Assembly: GCA_002413345.1 (NCBI GenBank)
Contig: DHWU01000045.1
Coordinates: forward strand, 68,582-119,351
DNA from: Propionibacteriaceae bacterium UBA5174
GTDB taxonomy: Bacteria; Actinomycetota; Actinomycetes; Propionibacteriales; Propionibacteriaceae
Direction of reading: 5' to 3'
DNA: 50,770 bases
The position numbers and the translations under genes were made by a program. Shown here in pieces: positions 7,431 to 15,373 of the stretch. Below the pieces are notes generated by a model that was given only the letters and a program-made list of their open reading frames with translations, was not told the origin of the DNA and did no database searches. Numbering within the stretch: position 1 is the stretch's first letter; each line of letters begins with the position of its first letter.

Positions 7431-8333
7431 CTACCAATTCAGCCATGACGGTTCGGCCTGCGCGGCGATCGACTCCCATTCAGCCACCGAGATTGGCTGA
7501 GCACAGGTGCCCGCAAATCTCGAGGCCGCCAACCCACTTGCCAGCGACCGGGACTCCCGACTGCGGGCCCGTACGATCCCGGAGGCATCCGTCGACGTCT
7601 TGGCGGCTTCATCTAGATGGTCCATCGTCTCCACATACCGCGCCACCACATAGCCCTGCACTGTTCGCGATCCAACCGAGTTGATCCGATCCAACGCCAC
7701 AAAACCAGGAGTGATGCCCTCCGCACGGGCCGCAACCAGTCGATCATGACCGTCAAGAACGATGTAGCCGCTCAAGCCAGACACGAACTGCACCACGATC
7801 GGGGCGAGCACGCCTTCACGGGCCTGCCTTCGCTGCGCCTTGACCCGAGCAGCGTCAACAGGGCTCAGCTGACGAAGCGGAATGAGACAGATCGGATCGC
7901 GGGGCACGCGAAAGCTGACCTCGGCCCAGGCGCCGGCACCAGCGCCGCCGGGGCCGGGCTGAAGTTCGGCAAGGCCTTCGGCAATCCACTTCTCTATGGG
8001 TTGTGCGCCGATTTCGGGTCTGTCACTGAGTAGCCATTCACCCGCATGTAAGGGTGACGTGTCGCTGCGCTTGAGCTGCCTCAGGATTTCGCCGAACCAG
8101 GCCTGCGGCGAATCACCAAGCCTGCGGCAGTCCGCGGCACTCCATGGGGGCAGCACCTGCGGGCTGTCACTTGGTCGTGGATAGAACAAGCTCAGTCCTT
8201 GCCACGCATCTTGTACGCGTCCAAGCAGCAGTGGGCGACCCGACGCTTCGATCGATAGCCGCCAGCCACTGGCCACCCGGACCCGAAGCGTTGGGCGAAC
8301 TGGCCCAGTCTCGACCAGGTGCAGGTCAGCCAT
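7431..8333 (-). CDS. Protein with ParB/Srx-like motif, unknown function
   Basis: 300 aa. The only recognisable element is VQFVSGLSGYIVLDGHDRLVAAR (split: VQFVSGLSGY then IVLDGHDRLVAAR, residues 182-203), which resembles the ParB N-terminal/sulfiredoxin-like DGHHR loop. The preceding text (REGVLAPIVV) also fits that fold. The N-terminal half is not recognised. Its ATG at 8333 overlaps the thrC stop by eight bases, so it is probably translationally coupled to threonine synthase, although no functional link to threonine synthesis is apparent. The stop is adjacent to the REP-like repeat. Could be a nucleotide-binding regulatory or ADP-dependent kinase-like ParB homologue; confidence in any function is low. 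Confidence 0.65.
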   Translation of the reverse strand: MADLHLVETGPVRPTLRVRVASGWRLSIEASGRPLLLGRVQDAWQGLSLFYPRPSDSPQVLPPWSAADCRRLGDSPQAWFGEILRQLKRSDTSPLHAGEWLLSDRPEIGAQPIEKWIAEGLAELQPGPGGAGAGAWAEVSFRVPRDPICLIPLRQLSPVDAARVKAQRRQAREGVLAPIVVQFVSGLSGYIVLDGHDRLVAARAEGITPGFVALDRINSVGSRTVQGYVVARYVETMDHLDEAAKTSTDASGIVRARSRESRSLASGLAASRFAGTCAQPISVAEWESIAAQAEPSWLNW

Positions 8334-9762
8334 CCACCCGCCCGGCGATCAAATCCTTGAGCGCTCCAGCGTCGTTAGGCAGGTCGATCACCTTTCGCGG
8401 CAGGTCTTCAAGCCCGACGAACCGCCGCGGACGTTCGGGTTCAACGCCAATCGCCTCCACGATGGTTTCGGCGAACTTCACTGGCAATGCGGTCTCAGTG
8501 ACGATCATCGCCACGCCCGACTGCGCGAATTCGCGCCCCACCTTCACCCCATCAGCGGTGTGCGGATCGATCAACACCTGATCTTCGCGCCAGACTTTGG
8601 CGATGGTCGCCACCCGGTCGGCATGAGTCGAAGACCCCGACACGAAGCCGAACCGCTCCCGGATCGAGGCGAACTCCTCGGTGTCCGACAAGTCGAAGTA
8701 CCCCTGAGTCGGCAGCAGTTCACCGAACAGGTGGCGCACCCGCGCCGCATCGCGACCGAGCAGGTCGAAAATGAACCGCTCAAAGTTGGACGCTTTGGAG
8801 ATGTCCATGCTTGGGCTCGATGTCGCGAGCGTCTCCGCAGACGAGCGCACCCGGTAGATGCCGGTACGGAAGAACTCGTCCAACACATTGTTCTCATTGG
8901 TGGCCAGCACCAAGGTGTCGATCGGCAGCCCCATCTCGCGAGCAATGTGGCCGGCACAGATGTTGCCGAAGTTGCCTGTGGGTACGGTGAATGAAACCAA
9001 CTGGTCGTCAGCGGAGGTCACCTTCAGCCAACTCGCAAAGTAGTAGACCACCTGGGCCAGCAGGCGAGCCCAGTTGATCGAGTTGACTGCGCCGAGCCGA
9101 TAACGCTGCTTGAACTCAGCGTCAGCGAAGACCAGCTTCACTAGGTCCTGACAGTCGTCGAACACTCCGTCCACGGCGATATTCACGATCGCTGGGTCGT
9201 CCAAGCTGAACATCTGCGCCTGTTGGAACGGTGTCATCCGGCCGTCTGGGGTGAGCATGAACACCCGGATGCCACGGCGGCCGCGCATCGCGTGCTCAGC
9301 AGCCGATCCCGTGTCCCCACTGGTCGCGCCCAGGATGTTCAGTTCAGAGCCGCGGCGACTAAGTTCGTATTCGAAGAGTTCGCCAAGCAACTGCATCGCA
9401 AGATCTTTGAATGCGGCGGTCGGTCCCTCGGAAAGGTGACATATCCACAACCCGTCATTTAGTTGGGTTACTGGCACAATCTCGGGACTGGAGAATGTAA
9501 CTGAATTGTAGGCACTCTCACACAGCCACTTAAGGTCGTCCGAGTCAATGTCATCGATGAACAGCGAGAGCACTGCGTGGGCCAAACTCGAGTAGCCTTC
9601 CCGCGCCAGCAACTCTCGCCACTCGGCTAGGACGGACGCATCTACCTGGGGGTATTCCTCGGGGAGGTACAGACCCCCATCAGGTGCCAGGCCAGCCAGC
9701 AAGATGTCGGCAAAACTGGACCTGGCCGTCCCTAGTTCAGCACGAGTGGAGAGGTATCGCAT
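8326..9762 (-). CDS. thrC: Threonine synthase
   Basis: A PLP enzyme that converts O-phospho-homoserine to threonine. 478 aa, normal for the long (fungal/E. coli-type) form. Motifs: N-terminal MRYLSTRAELG and LAPDGGLYLPEEYP, the PLP lysine in TAAFKDLAMQL (K119), GATSGDTGSAAEHAMRG (phosphate/PLP binding) and FTVPTGNFGNICAGHIAREMG. ATG 9762 is chosen because it matches the conserved family start; a TTG three codons upstream (9771) is possible. It is divergent from the coiled-coil operon starting at 9885 and overlaps the downstream ParB-like gene. Confidence 0.95.
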   Translation of the reverse strand: MRYLSTRAELGTARSSFADILLAGLAPDGGLYLPEEYPQVDASVLAEWRELLAREGYSSLAHAVLSLFIDDIDSDDLKWLCESAYNSVTFSSPEIVPVTQLNDGLWICHLSEGPTAAFKDLAMQLLGELFEYELSRRGSELNILGATSGDTGSAAEHAMRGRRGIRVFMLTPDGRMTPFQQAQMFSLDDPAIVNIAVDGVFDDCQDLVKLVFADAEFKQRYRLGAVNSINWARLLAQVVYYFASWLKVTSADDQLVSFTVPTGNFGNICAGHIAREMGLPIDTLVLATNENNVLDEFFRTGIYRVRSSAETLATSSPSMDISKASNFERFIFDLLGRDAARVRHLFGELLPTQGYFDLSDTEEFASIRERFGFVSGSSTHADRVATIAKVWREDQVLIDPHTADGVKVGREFAQSGVAMIVTETALPVKFAETIVEAIGVEPERPRRFVGLEDLPRKVIDLPNDAGALKDLIAGRVDG

Positions 9763-9884
9763 GGTGGCCAACTCTACCGGCGCTCGAATACTGCGCCGAC
9801 TTGCCTACACCTGCGGGTGAGATCGTGAGAATTCATGTCCCTTTGGGGTTGCCTTTTAGGGGTGTTAGCTTGCACCATTTTTAG

Positions 9885-11348
9885 GTGCTCGATGCAAATC
9901 CGTTGTTCGGAGGCGGCCCGAGCGGGAGCGACGTGACCCGTCAGGCCACCGAGATACTGAACCAGGCCCAGAACCTGGCAGATCAGCTGCGCGCTGAAGC
10001 GCAGGCCGAAGTGGAAGCCGCGCGCACCGAAACAGCCAAACAACGAGAGTTGAGTGATCTCGCACAGCGTGAGATAGCCAAAGCCGAAGCCGAGGCCGAA
10101 TCGATCAAGTTGGCCGCCTCGGCCCGCCTCGACGAAGCCCGCCACGATGCTCTGCAGCTGCTTCAGGATGCCACCGGCCAAGCCGCAACTCTCCACCAAT
10201 CTGCCGAACGCACTGCAGCTGAAGTGGTGGGCCACTCGCGAACCCAAGCCGAACAGGTGCTCAACGAAGTCCACAAACGAGTGGACGAGCTTGAGGAAAA
10301 GGCCCGCAACTTGGACGCCGCGATCGCGCTGCGTACCGAAGCGTCTCTGGCTGAGTTCGAGAAGGAACTCGCCGCCCGCCGCGAAGAAGTTGGGTCAGAA
10401 GAAGCTCATCGCCGGGACTTGCTGGAAGCGGAGTTGAATGGACTGCGTGGCCACGTTTCCGACGAGTTGGAGCGGCAACGTATCGAATTCGCTCAGGAGG
10501 CCCGCCGCGAGCGGGCTGAACTTGAAGCCGAACGACTCACCCTTCAAGCAGAGCTGGACGCCAAGCGAAGCGCCTTCGAAGCTGAACTCGAGAGTCTCCG
10601 CTCCACCGCCCAGGTTGCTGCCAGCCGAAAGCTGACTGAAGCCAAAGCTCGGGTTGAAGAGCGCGCTGCTCTGGCCGGTGAACTGGTCGCTCGTGCTGAG
10701 CAGGAGATGGACGACTTCCGCTCCAAGGCAATCAGCGAGGCGGATGCGATTAAGCGGGCACGTCGTGCCGAACTTGCTGAATACATCGCCAAGGTGAGAG
10801 AACAGGCCCAAATGCTGCTCACCACCATCGAGCACAAAAACCGCGCCACCGTGTCCGCCGCCAGCGCACGCGCCGAAGACCTCGAAGCTCGGGCCAAAGC
10901 CCTTCTGGAAGCCGCTGAAGCCGAGTCCAAACACATTCGACTGCAAGCTCAGGAATCTGCCGACCGGATGCTGAAGAGTGCGCGCATGGAAGCAGCGGCC
11001 CAAGACGAACGGGCTCGCCGACGCCTCGAAGAAGCTGAGGTTGGCGCCAAGTTGGTCCGCGAACAGAGCTCTGCAGACCTCGAGAACATGCAACGAGAGG
11101 CTTACGAGAAGGCGTTGGAGTCACGAGAAGAGGCCATCGAAGTACTCAGCCAAGCCCGAACCGACGCCGACAGCGTCCGCGCTGAAGCCCGCAGCACAGC
11201 GGAGCGAGCCCGGGCGGAAGTCGCTTCTCTGACCAAGCGTCGAGAAGAAATCACCAACCAGATTCGACAATTGTCCACCGTATTGAACACGATTAAGGCT
11301 CCAGATGGTGCGCACAGAGCCTCCCGAGGAACGGAAGAACACAGATGA
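9885..11348 (+). CDS. Long coiled-coil protein (FilP/Scy-like scaffold candidate)
   Basis: 487 aa, almost entirely Ala/Glu/Arg-rich helix with heptad-like spacing from about residue 15 to 465; no catalytic motif. Composition and length resemble actinobacterial intermediate-filament-like or polar-scaffold proteins, which are often annotated as cellulose-binding or DivIVA-like. It begins at a GTG with no strong ribosome binding site. Its stop overlaps the ATG of the next, DivIVA-like gene (ATGA), so the two are probably made together and may co-assemble. The role in cell shape or polar growth is inferred from family resemblance; antisense open frames in this region are composition artefacts. 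Confidence 0.8.
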   Translation: MLDANPLFGGGPSGSDVTRQATEILNQAQNLADQLRAEAQAEVEAARTETAKQRELSDLAQREIAKAEAEAESIKLAASARLDEARHDALQLLQDATGQAATLHQSAERTAAEVVGHSRTQAEQVLNEVHKRVDELEEKARNLDAAIALRTEASLAEFEKELAARREEVGSEEAHRRDLLEAELNGLRGHVSDELERQRIEFAQEARRERAELEAERLTLQAELDAKRSAFEAELESLRSTAQVAASRKLTEAKARVEERAALAGELVARAEQEMDDFRSKAISEADAIKRARRAELAEYIAKVREQAQMLLTTIEHKNRATVSAASARAEDLEARAKALLEAAEAESKHIRLQAQESADRMLKSARMEAAAQDERARRRLEEAEVGAKLVREQSSADLENMQREAYEKALESREEAIEVLSQARTDADSVRAEARSTAERARAEVASLTKRREEITNQIRQLSTVLNTIKAPDGAHRASRGTEEHR

Positions 11349-12460
11349 TCCAAATCCCAGGTTTCCGCACAGTGCTGCGGGGTTACGACCCTACGGAGGT
11401 TGACCGCGCCATTGGCGACCTGTGCAAGGCTCGTGACCAAGCCCGTGGTGAAGCCGCTGACAGCTCTCTCACGCTCAACAAAGCCCAAGCTGCGGTTTCC
11501 CAGCTTGAGGAGCAGCTCGCCAGTTACCGCACCCGACTGGCCAAGCTCGAATCAGCCAGGGAAGAGCAGCCGAGCTTCTCCGATATCGGTGCTCGAATCG
11601 GGCGCATGTTGGCGCTGGCCGAAGACGAAGCCGGCGAACTGCGGTCGCGGGCAAAGACCGAAGCTGACCGGCTGATCGCCGAAGCGACCGCCGAGGCCGA
11701 GCAACTCACTGGAAACTCCGAGCGCCACTCCCGTGATGTGATCAGCAAGTCCGACACCGAGGCCGCCCGGATCCTGGAAGCTGCCAAGCGCCAAGCCGAC
11801 GAGATCGTCGACTACGCCGACCGCGAAGCGATGGCTCGCCGCGAAGAGGCCGAAGCGGTCTACGAGGCACACCGCGCTCGCGCTGCTGCCGCTGCCGCCG
11901 AGTTCGAGCAGAATCTCGCAGAGCGTCGGGAACAGGCCGCTGAGGAACTTTCCGCGCAGACCGCTACGAACGAGCAGGCGATTTCCCGACTGCAGGAGCG
12001 CCATGACAACCTCGAGCGGGAGGCAGAAGACCTGTTGACTGGTGCGAAGGACCAGTCCGACAACATTCTGAAGTCTGCTCGCGAGGAAGCCGTCCAGCAC
12101 ATCGCTGCCGCCCGCGCCTCCGCAGTGAAGATCCGCCGCGAGTCGGAGCGCGAACTTCAGGCCGCGGTTGCTCGCCGCGACGCGATTAACGCGCAGCTGG
12201 CGAACGTGCGTCAGATGCTGTCCACCTTGGACAACACGACCTCCTCACTGCCGACGTTTACTCAGATTGGCGAAGTCAGCGAAGAGACCACCCGCAGCGA
12301 CGAGGTCGAGCACACCGACGAAGTCGAGACCAACGACCAGAGCCCGATCATGAACGAGGTCGAGACCAACGACCAGAGCGAGTTGACCGAGGTGATCGAC
12401 ACTTCCGAGTTGCGACTGGACGATGTCACCGAGGTGTCGGGCAAGGGTCGTCGACGTTGA
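11345..12460 (+). CDS. DivIVA-like coiled-coil protein
   Basis: 371 aa. The N-terminus (IPGFRTVLRGYDPTEVDRAI, residues 4-23) matches the DivIVA lipid-binding motif with its RGYD-EVD core. A long coiled coil follows to about residue 290. An acidic tail has an internal repeat (EVETNDQSPIMN / EVETNDQSELTE). DivIVA proteins mark negatively curved membrane at poles and septa and organise wall growth in actinobacteria. This one lacks the usual gene context (sepF, ftsZ), so it may be a second, specialised member working with the upstream coiled-coil protein, with which it shares an ATGA overlap. Confidence 0.85.
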   Translation: MIQIPGFRTVLRGYDPTEVDRAIGDLCKARDQARGEAADSSLTLNKAQAAVSQLEEQLASYRTRLAKLESAREEQPSFSDIGARIGRMLALAEDEAGELRSRAKTEADRLIAEATAEAEQLTGNSERHSRDVISKSDTEAARILEAAKRQADEIVDYADREAMARREEAEAVYEAHRARAAAAAAEFEQNLAERREQAAEELSAQTATNEQAISRLQERHDNLEREAEDLLTGAKDQSDNILKSAREEAVQHIAAARASAVKIRRESERELQAAVARRDAINAQLANVRQMLSTLDNTTSSLPTFTQIGEVSEETTRSDEVEHTDEVETNDQSPIMNEVETNDQSELTEVIDTSELRLDDVTEVSGKGRRR

Positions 12461-13467
12461 AGCACCGCTTCCTGGGCGCCAGTGGGTTAAAGGTCTCCGA
12501 AATCTGCTTCGGCAATTGGCTGACCCACGGCTCCCAGGTGGAAGCGGACACTGCGCTGAAATGCGTCCGGACCGCTCTCGATGTTGGAATCACCAGTTTT
12601 GACACTGCTGACGTCTATGCCAATACCGCAGCCGAGAAGGTTCTCGGAAAGGCACTCAGCGGCGAACGCCGAGAATCGTTAGAGATCTTTACCAAGGTCT
12701 ATTGGCCCACTGGACCGAAAGGGCCAAACGATTGCGGGCTTTCGCGTAAGCACATCCTTGAATCGATCCACGGCTCACTGAAGCGGCTAAAGACCGACTA
12801 TGTGGACCTCTACCAGGCACATCGCTACGACCACGAAACGCCGCTCGAAGAGACCATGACGGCCTTCGCCGATGTGGTGCGAAGTGGCAAAGCGCTCTAC
12901 ATCGGGGTATCGGAGTGGGATGCGACCCAGATTCGGGTGGCTCATGGCATGGCCAAAGAACTGGGGTTCCAGTTGGTCTCAAATCAGCCGCAGTATTCAA
13001 TGCTGTGGCGAGTAATCGAGGAACAGGTGGTCCCCGCTTCCGCCGAATTGGGTCTTTCTCAGTTGTGCTGGTCACCGATCGCTCAAGGCGTGCTGACTGG
13101 CAAGTACCTTCCCGGCCAGCCTCCGCCAGCTCACTCTCGCGCCACTGACGACAAGGGCGGAGCGCAAATGATTCAGCGCCTGATGCATGATGACCTGCTC
13201 ACCGCCGTACAGCGCCTAGTACCCATCGCTGCAGATCTCGATTTGACCATGTCACAGTTGGCAGTTGCTTGGGTGTTGCAGAATCCAAATGTGGCTGCGG
13301 CCATCATTGGCGCCTCCAAACCGAAGCAGATTATTGAGAATGTTGCTGCGTCGGGAGTTACTCTGCCTGCCGAAACTCTGCACAACATCGACGAGGCCCT
13401 TGGCGATGTTGTGGTTCGTAACCCCATGCTCACTGCGCAAAACACGCCAGCCCAACGTCCTTGCTGA
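12457..13467 (+). CDS. Aldo/keto reductase (Kv-beta-like)
   Basis: 336 aa NADP-dependent oxidoreductase with a TIM-barrel fold. The catalytic tetrad is visible: D49 (SFDTADVY), Y54, K80 (IFTKVYW) and H122 (YQAHRYD). The cofactor-binding segments LSQLCWSPIAQGVLTGKY and AIIGASKPKQI near the C-terminus fit AKR families close to the potassium-channel beta subunit and YghZ. It uses a TTG start that overlaps the preceding stop (TTGA), so it is the third gene of the coiled-coil operon. The substrate is unknown and a link to the scaffold proteins is not obvious. Confidence 0.9.
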   Translation: MKHRFLGASGLKVSEICFGNWLTHGSQVEADTALKCVRTALDVGITSFDTADVYANTAAEKVLGKALSGERRESLEIFTKVYWPTGPKGPNDCGLSRKHILESIHGSLKRLKTDYVDLYQAHRYDHETPLEETMTAFADVVRSGKALYIGVSEWDATQIRVAHGMAKELGFQLVSNQPQYSMLWRVIEEQVVPASAELGLSQLCWSPIAQGVLTGKYLPGQPPPAHSRATDDKGGAQMIQRLMHDDLLTAVQRLVPIAADLDLTMSQLAVAWVLQNPNVAAAIIGASKPKQIIENVAASGVTLPAETLHNIDEALGDVVVRNPMLTAQNTPAQRPC

Positions 13468-13858
13468 TAACCGCAGGCTAAGCCGAATACCTTCGCCGGA
13501 TTCGGTTTCGAACCACCGCTGTTACGCCCCCGGTTCAGAAAGCCCTCCACGCACTAACTCAGGCGATTCGTCCGGCGGCATAGCTACCGTCTTCAGCGAC
13601 CGCTGTGCCTGGCTTAGCCTTTTCGTGTTCACCTGAAGGCTCGATATTTACCGATTCCGGCCTCTCTTAGATTTTGTCTCGCCACTATGCTCGCCGCATG
13701 ATATCTGGCCCTACTGCGTTCTTTCCGCCGCCAAGTTGGCCAATGCCCACCGGGTGGCTGCCACCAGCCACCTGGGCGCCGGACGCCAGCTGGGCACCAG
13801 CCTGCGGGCGCTAGTCGATGCTGCCGCCAAGCAGTAGTCTTCCTCACCCACGCTCGGC
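13468..13858. other. Intergenic stretch with a possible short Pro/Trp-repeat ORF
   Basis: About 390 bases between convergent genes. No RNA gene or recognised gene was found. The only structure is a 38-codon ORF at 13698-13814 with a hexapeptide repeat, listed separately. Confidence 0.6.
13698..13814 (+). CDS. Possible small Trp/Pro hexapeptide-repeat ORF
   Basis: 38 aa. Tryptophans occur exactly every six residues (W14, W20, W26, W32) within PSWPMP-TGWLPP-ATWAPD-ASWAPA, reflecting an 18-bp DNA periodicity. There is no clear ribosome binding site. Similar Pro/Trp-rich N-termini occur on actinobacterial membrane proteins, so this could be a truncated remnant. Coding status is uncertain. Confidence 0.3.
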   Translation: MISGPTAFFPPPSWPMPTGWLPPATWAPDASWAPACGR

Positions 13859-14599
13859 CTAGCAGCCACCCTCACGGGCATAGCGCTGCACGAAGTTTCG
13901 TAAGACCAGGTGCTGGCGTCCGTCCACCCCAGAGGTATTGGCCATGGCGATGAGCGCGTCGAGCTCGGCTGGGTCAAAGTATCCAGCGTGCTGGTAGATC
14001 TGCAGGCGAGCCGCCAACTCATCGGCGTCCAGTTCTGGATGGAACTGGGTGACGTAGACGTTCTGCCCCGTGCGATACATCTGCACTGGGCAGGCGCTGC
14101 CGATGGCCAGCATTGTCACACTGGACGGCACGGCCGAGCAGGCTTCTTTATGGGCAACAAATGCCCGAAACTTGGGGCCCACCCCAGCCAAGATCGGATC
14201 GGCCAGACCGGCAGAAGTGAGGGTGACCTCGATCGCACTGACCCCCTCGGCAAATTCCCCATCAACCGTGCCGCCCAGGTGATTGGTGATCGCCCCCACC
14301 CCGTAGCAAAGCCCCAGGAACGGATAATCAGTATCGACAATCCGGTTCAATACTGAGGCCAGGTCGGCTTCGACGCGCTGCTGCAGCGGCGTCTTGGTCT
14401 CATCAGAGATATTGAAAGCACTGCCTCCCAGGATCACGCCGGAATAGTCGGCCAAGTCGATCGGCGGCAGCGGCTCTGACTCCAGCCGAAGGTGCACCAA
14501 TTCCGCTGGCGCCAGGCCAGCGTGACGCCGTACCGATTCATATTCGGACCTCGCCGCGTCATCGTGATCGCGGGTTGCCAGCAGCAGAAATGGGAGCAC
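13859..14599 (-). CDS. Class I glutamine amidotransferase-like protein
   Basis: 246 aa. The triad residues are visible: nucleophile C98 in FLGLCYGVGAI, H187 and E189 in VTQFHPEL. ILGGSAFNISD (residues 56-66) fits the GATase1 GMP-synthase-like subgroup. Such stand-alone enzymes supply ammonia or hydrolyse gamma-glutamyl bonds; the partner or substrate is unknown. It starts at GTG 14599. It lies downstream of the TetR gene on the same strand with about 52 bases between, so cotranscription with the efflux regulator is possible. Confidence 0.85.
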   Translation of the reverse strand: MLPFLLLATRDHDDAARSEYESVRRHAGLAPAELVHLRLESEPLPPIDLADYSGVILGGSAFNISDETKTPLQQRVEADLASVLNRIVDTDYPFLGLCYGVGAITNHLGGTVDGEFAEGVSAIEVTLTSAGLADPILAGVGPKFRAFVAHKEACSAVPSSVTMLAIGSACPVQMYRTGQNVYVTQFHPELDADELAARLQIYQHAGYFDPAELDALIAMANTSGVDGRQHLVLRNFVQRYAREGGC

Positions 14600-14651
14600 C
14601 GGGTCAGATTAGAGCTTGGCTCGCAGATTCGCATTTCCGAGCAAGCAACAC

Positions 14652-15278
14652 TCACTCTGGCAAGACAACCAAGGCGGTCAGCAGCCGCTCTAGACCTTCG
14701 CGCCAAGCGCTGCCATCGCTGGGCTGACCAGTGAGGATTTCGTCAAGCCTGATCCGCTCGCAGTAGGCGTCCAGGGTGAGTAACAGTTGGTCGTCAGGAA
14801 TCAGTACTCGAGCGTGCTGACGCTGCAACGCCTCGGTGATCGCCGCCAACGCCAGGCTGGTGGCAGTTTGCTCGGCTTGAATGAGTGCCGGACGGAAGCT
14901 CGGATTGCGATAGGCATACAGCCGCAGTTCGTTGCGCACCAACACCCAGTTGTCGTCGAGAGCAAAGCCGGTCTCGAAGACCACCAAGGCCTTAGCGACC
15001 ACCTCGGCCAGGGTGTGCTCGGTGACGGGGGCATCGGGAATCTGGGCCAGGGCCCGCTCAGTGCCAACCAACAACTGCTCACCGCGTTGTCGGACCAATT
15101 CGAGACACAGCTCATCTTTGGATTCGAAGTTGCTGTAGAACGCACCTCGAGTGAAACCCGCACGCTCACAGATCTCCTCCACGCTGGCGGCTTGCACGCT
15201 CTTGCAGGCGAACAGATCGGTCGCAGCCACCATGAGTCGGTCTCGGGTGTGCTGGCGGCGAACACTCACCTCAACCAC
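14652..15278 (-). CDS. TetR-family transcriptional regulator of the MMPL efflux locus
   Basis: 208 aa. The N-terminal helix-turn-helix (residues 8-55) is typical: DRLMVAATDLFACKS, SVEEICERAGFTRGAFYSNFESKDEL. The C-terminal ligand domain is divergent, as usual. It starts at GTG 15278 with a strong GAGGAGG site. It is divergent from the MMPL gene, with a 33-bp perfect palindrome in the gap; by family precedent it should repress both its own gene and the exporter until a ligand binds. Confidence 0.92.
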   Translation of the reverse strand: MVEVSVRRQHTRDRLMVAATDLFACKSVQAASVEEICERAGFTRGAFYSNFESKDELCLELVRQRGEQLLVGTERALAQIPDAPVTEHTLAEVVAKALVVFETGFALDDNWVLVRNELRLYAYRNPSFRPALIQAEQTATSLALAAITEALQRQHARVLIPDDQLLLTLDAYCERIRLDEILTGQPSDGSAWREGLERLLTALVVLPE

Positions 15279-15314
15279 TTTCGCCTCCTCGCTGAGTTGT
15301 GTCCACCAAACTTG

Positions 15315-15347
15315 GATACATCACTGTATCGGATACAGTGATGTATC
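15315..15347. promoter_or_regulatory. 33-bp palindromic operator between tetR and MMPL genes
   Basis: Two perfect 16-bp arms (GATACATCACTGTATC and its reverse complement) flank a single central G. Each arm contains further partial symmetry (GATACA...TGTATC), which could allow two overlapping dimers to bind. It sits 36 bases upstream of the tetR start and 26 bases upstream of the MMPL start, where a repressor would block both promoters. Confidence 0.88.
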
Positions 15348-15373
15348 TAACGCTGTGTGGCTGAGGAGTTTCC

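Noticed and set aside
10395..11093. Long antisense open frame (232 codons) within the first coiled-coil gene
   Set aside because: The plus strand is a long, regular Ala/Glu/Arg coiled coil with ATGA coupling to the next gene; the opposite frame is open only because of codon composition and has no start context.
13495..13560. tRNA-like TTCGAA motif on the minus strand
   Set aside because: The T-stem pairs over only two or three bases and no acceptor or D-arm can be formed.
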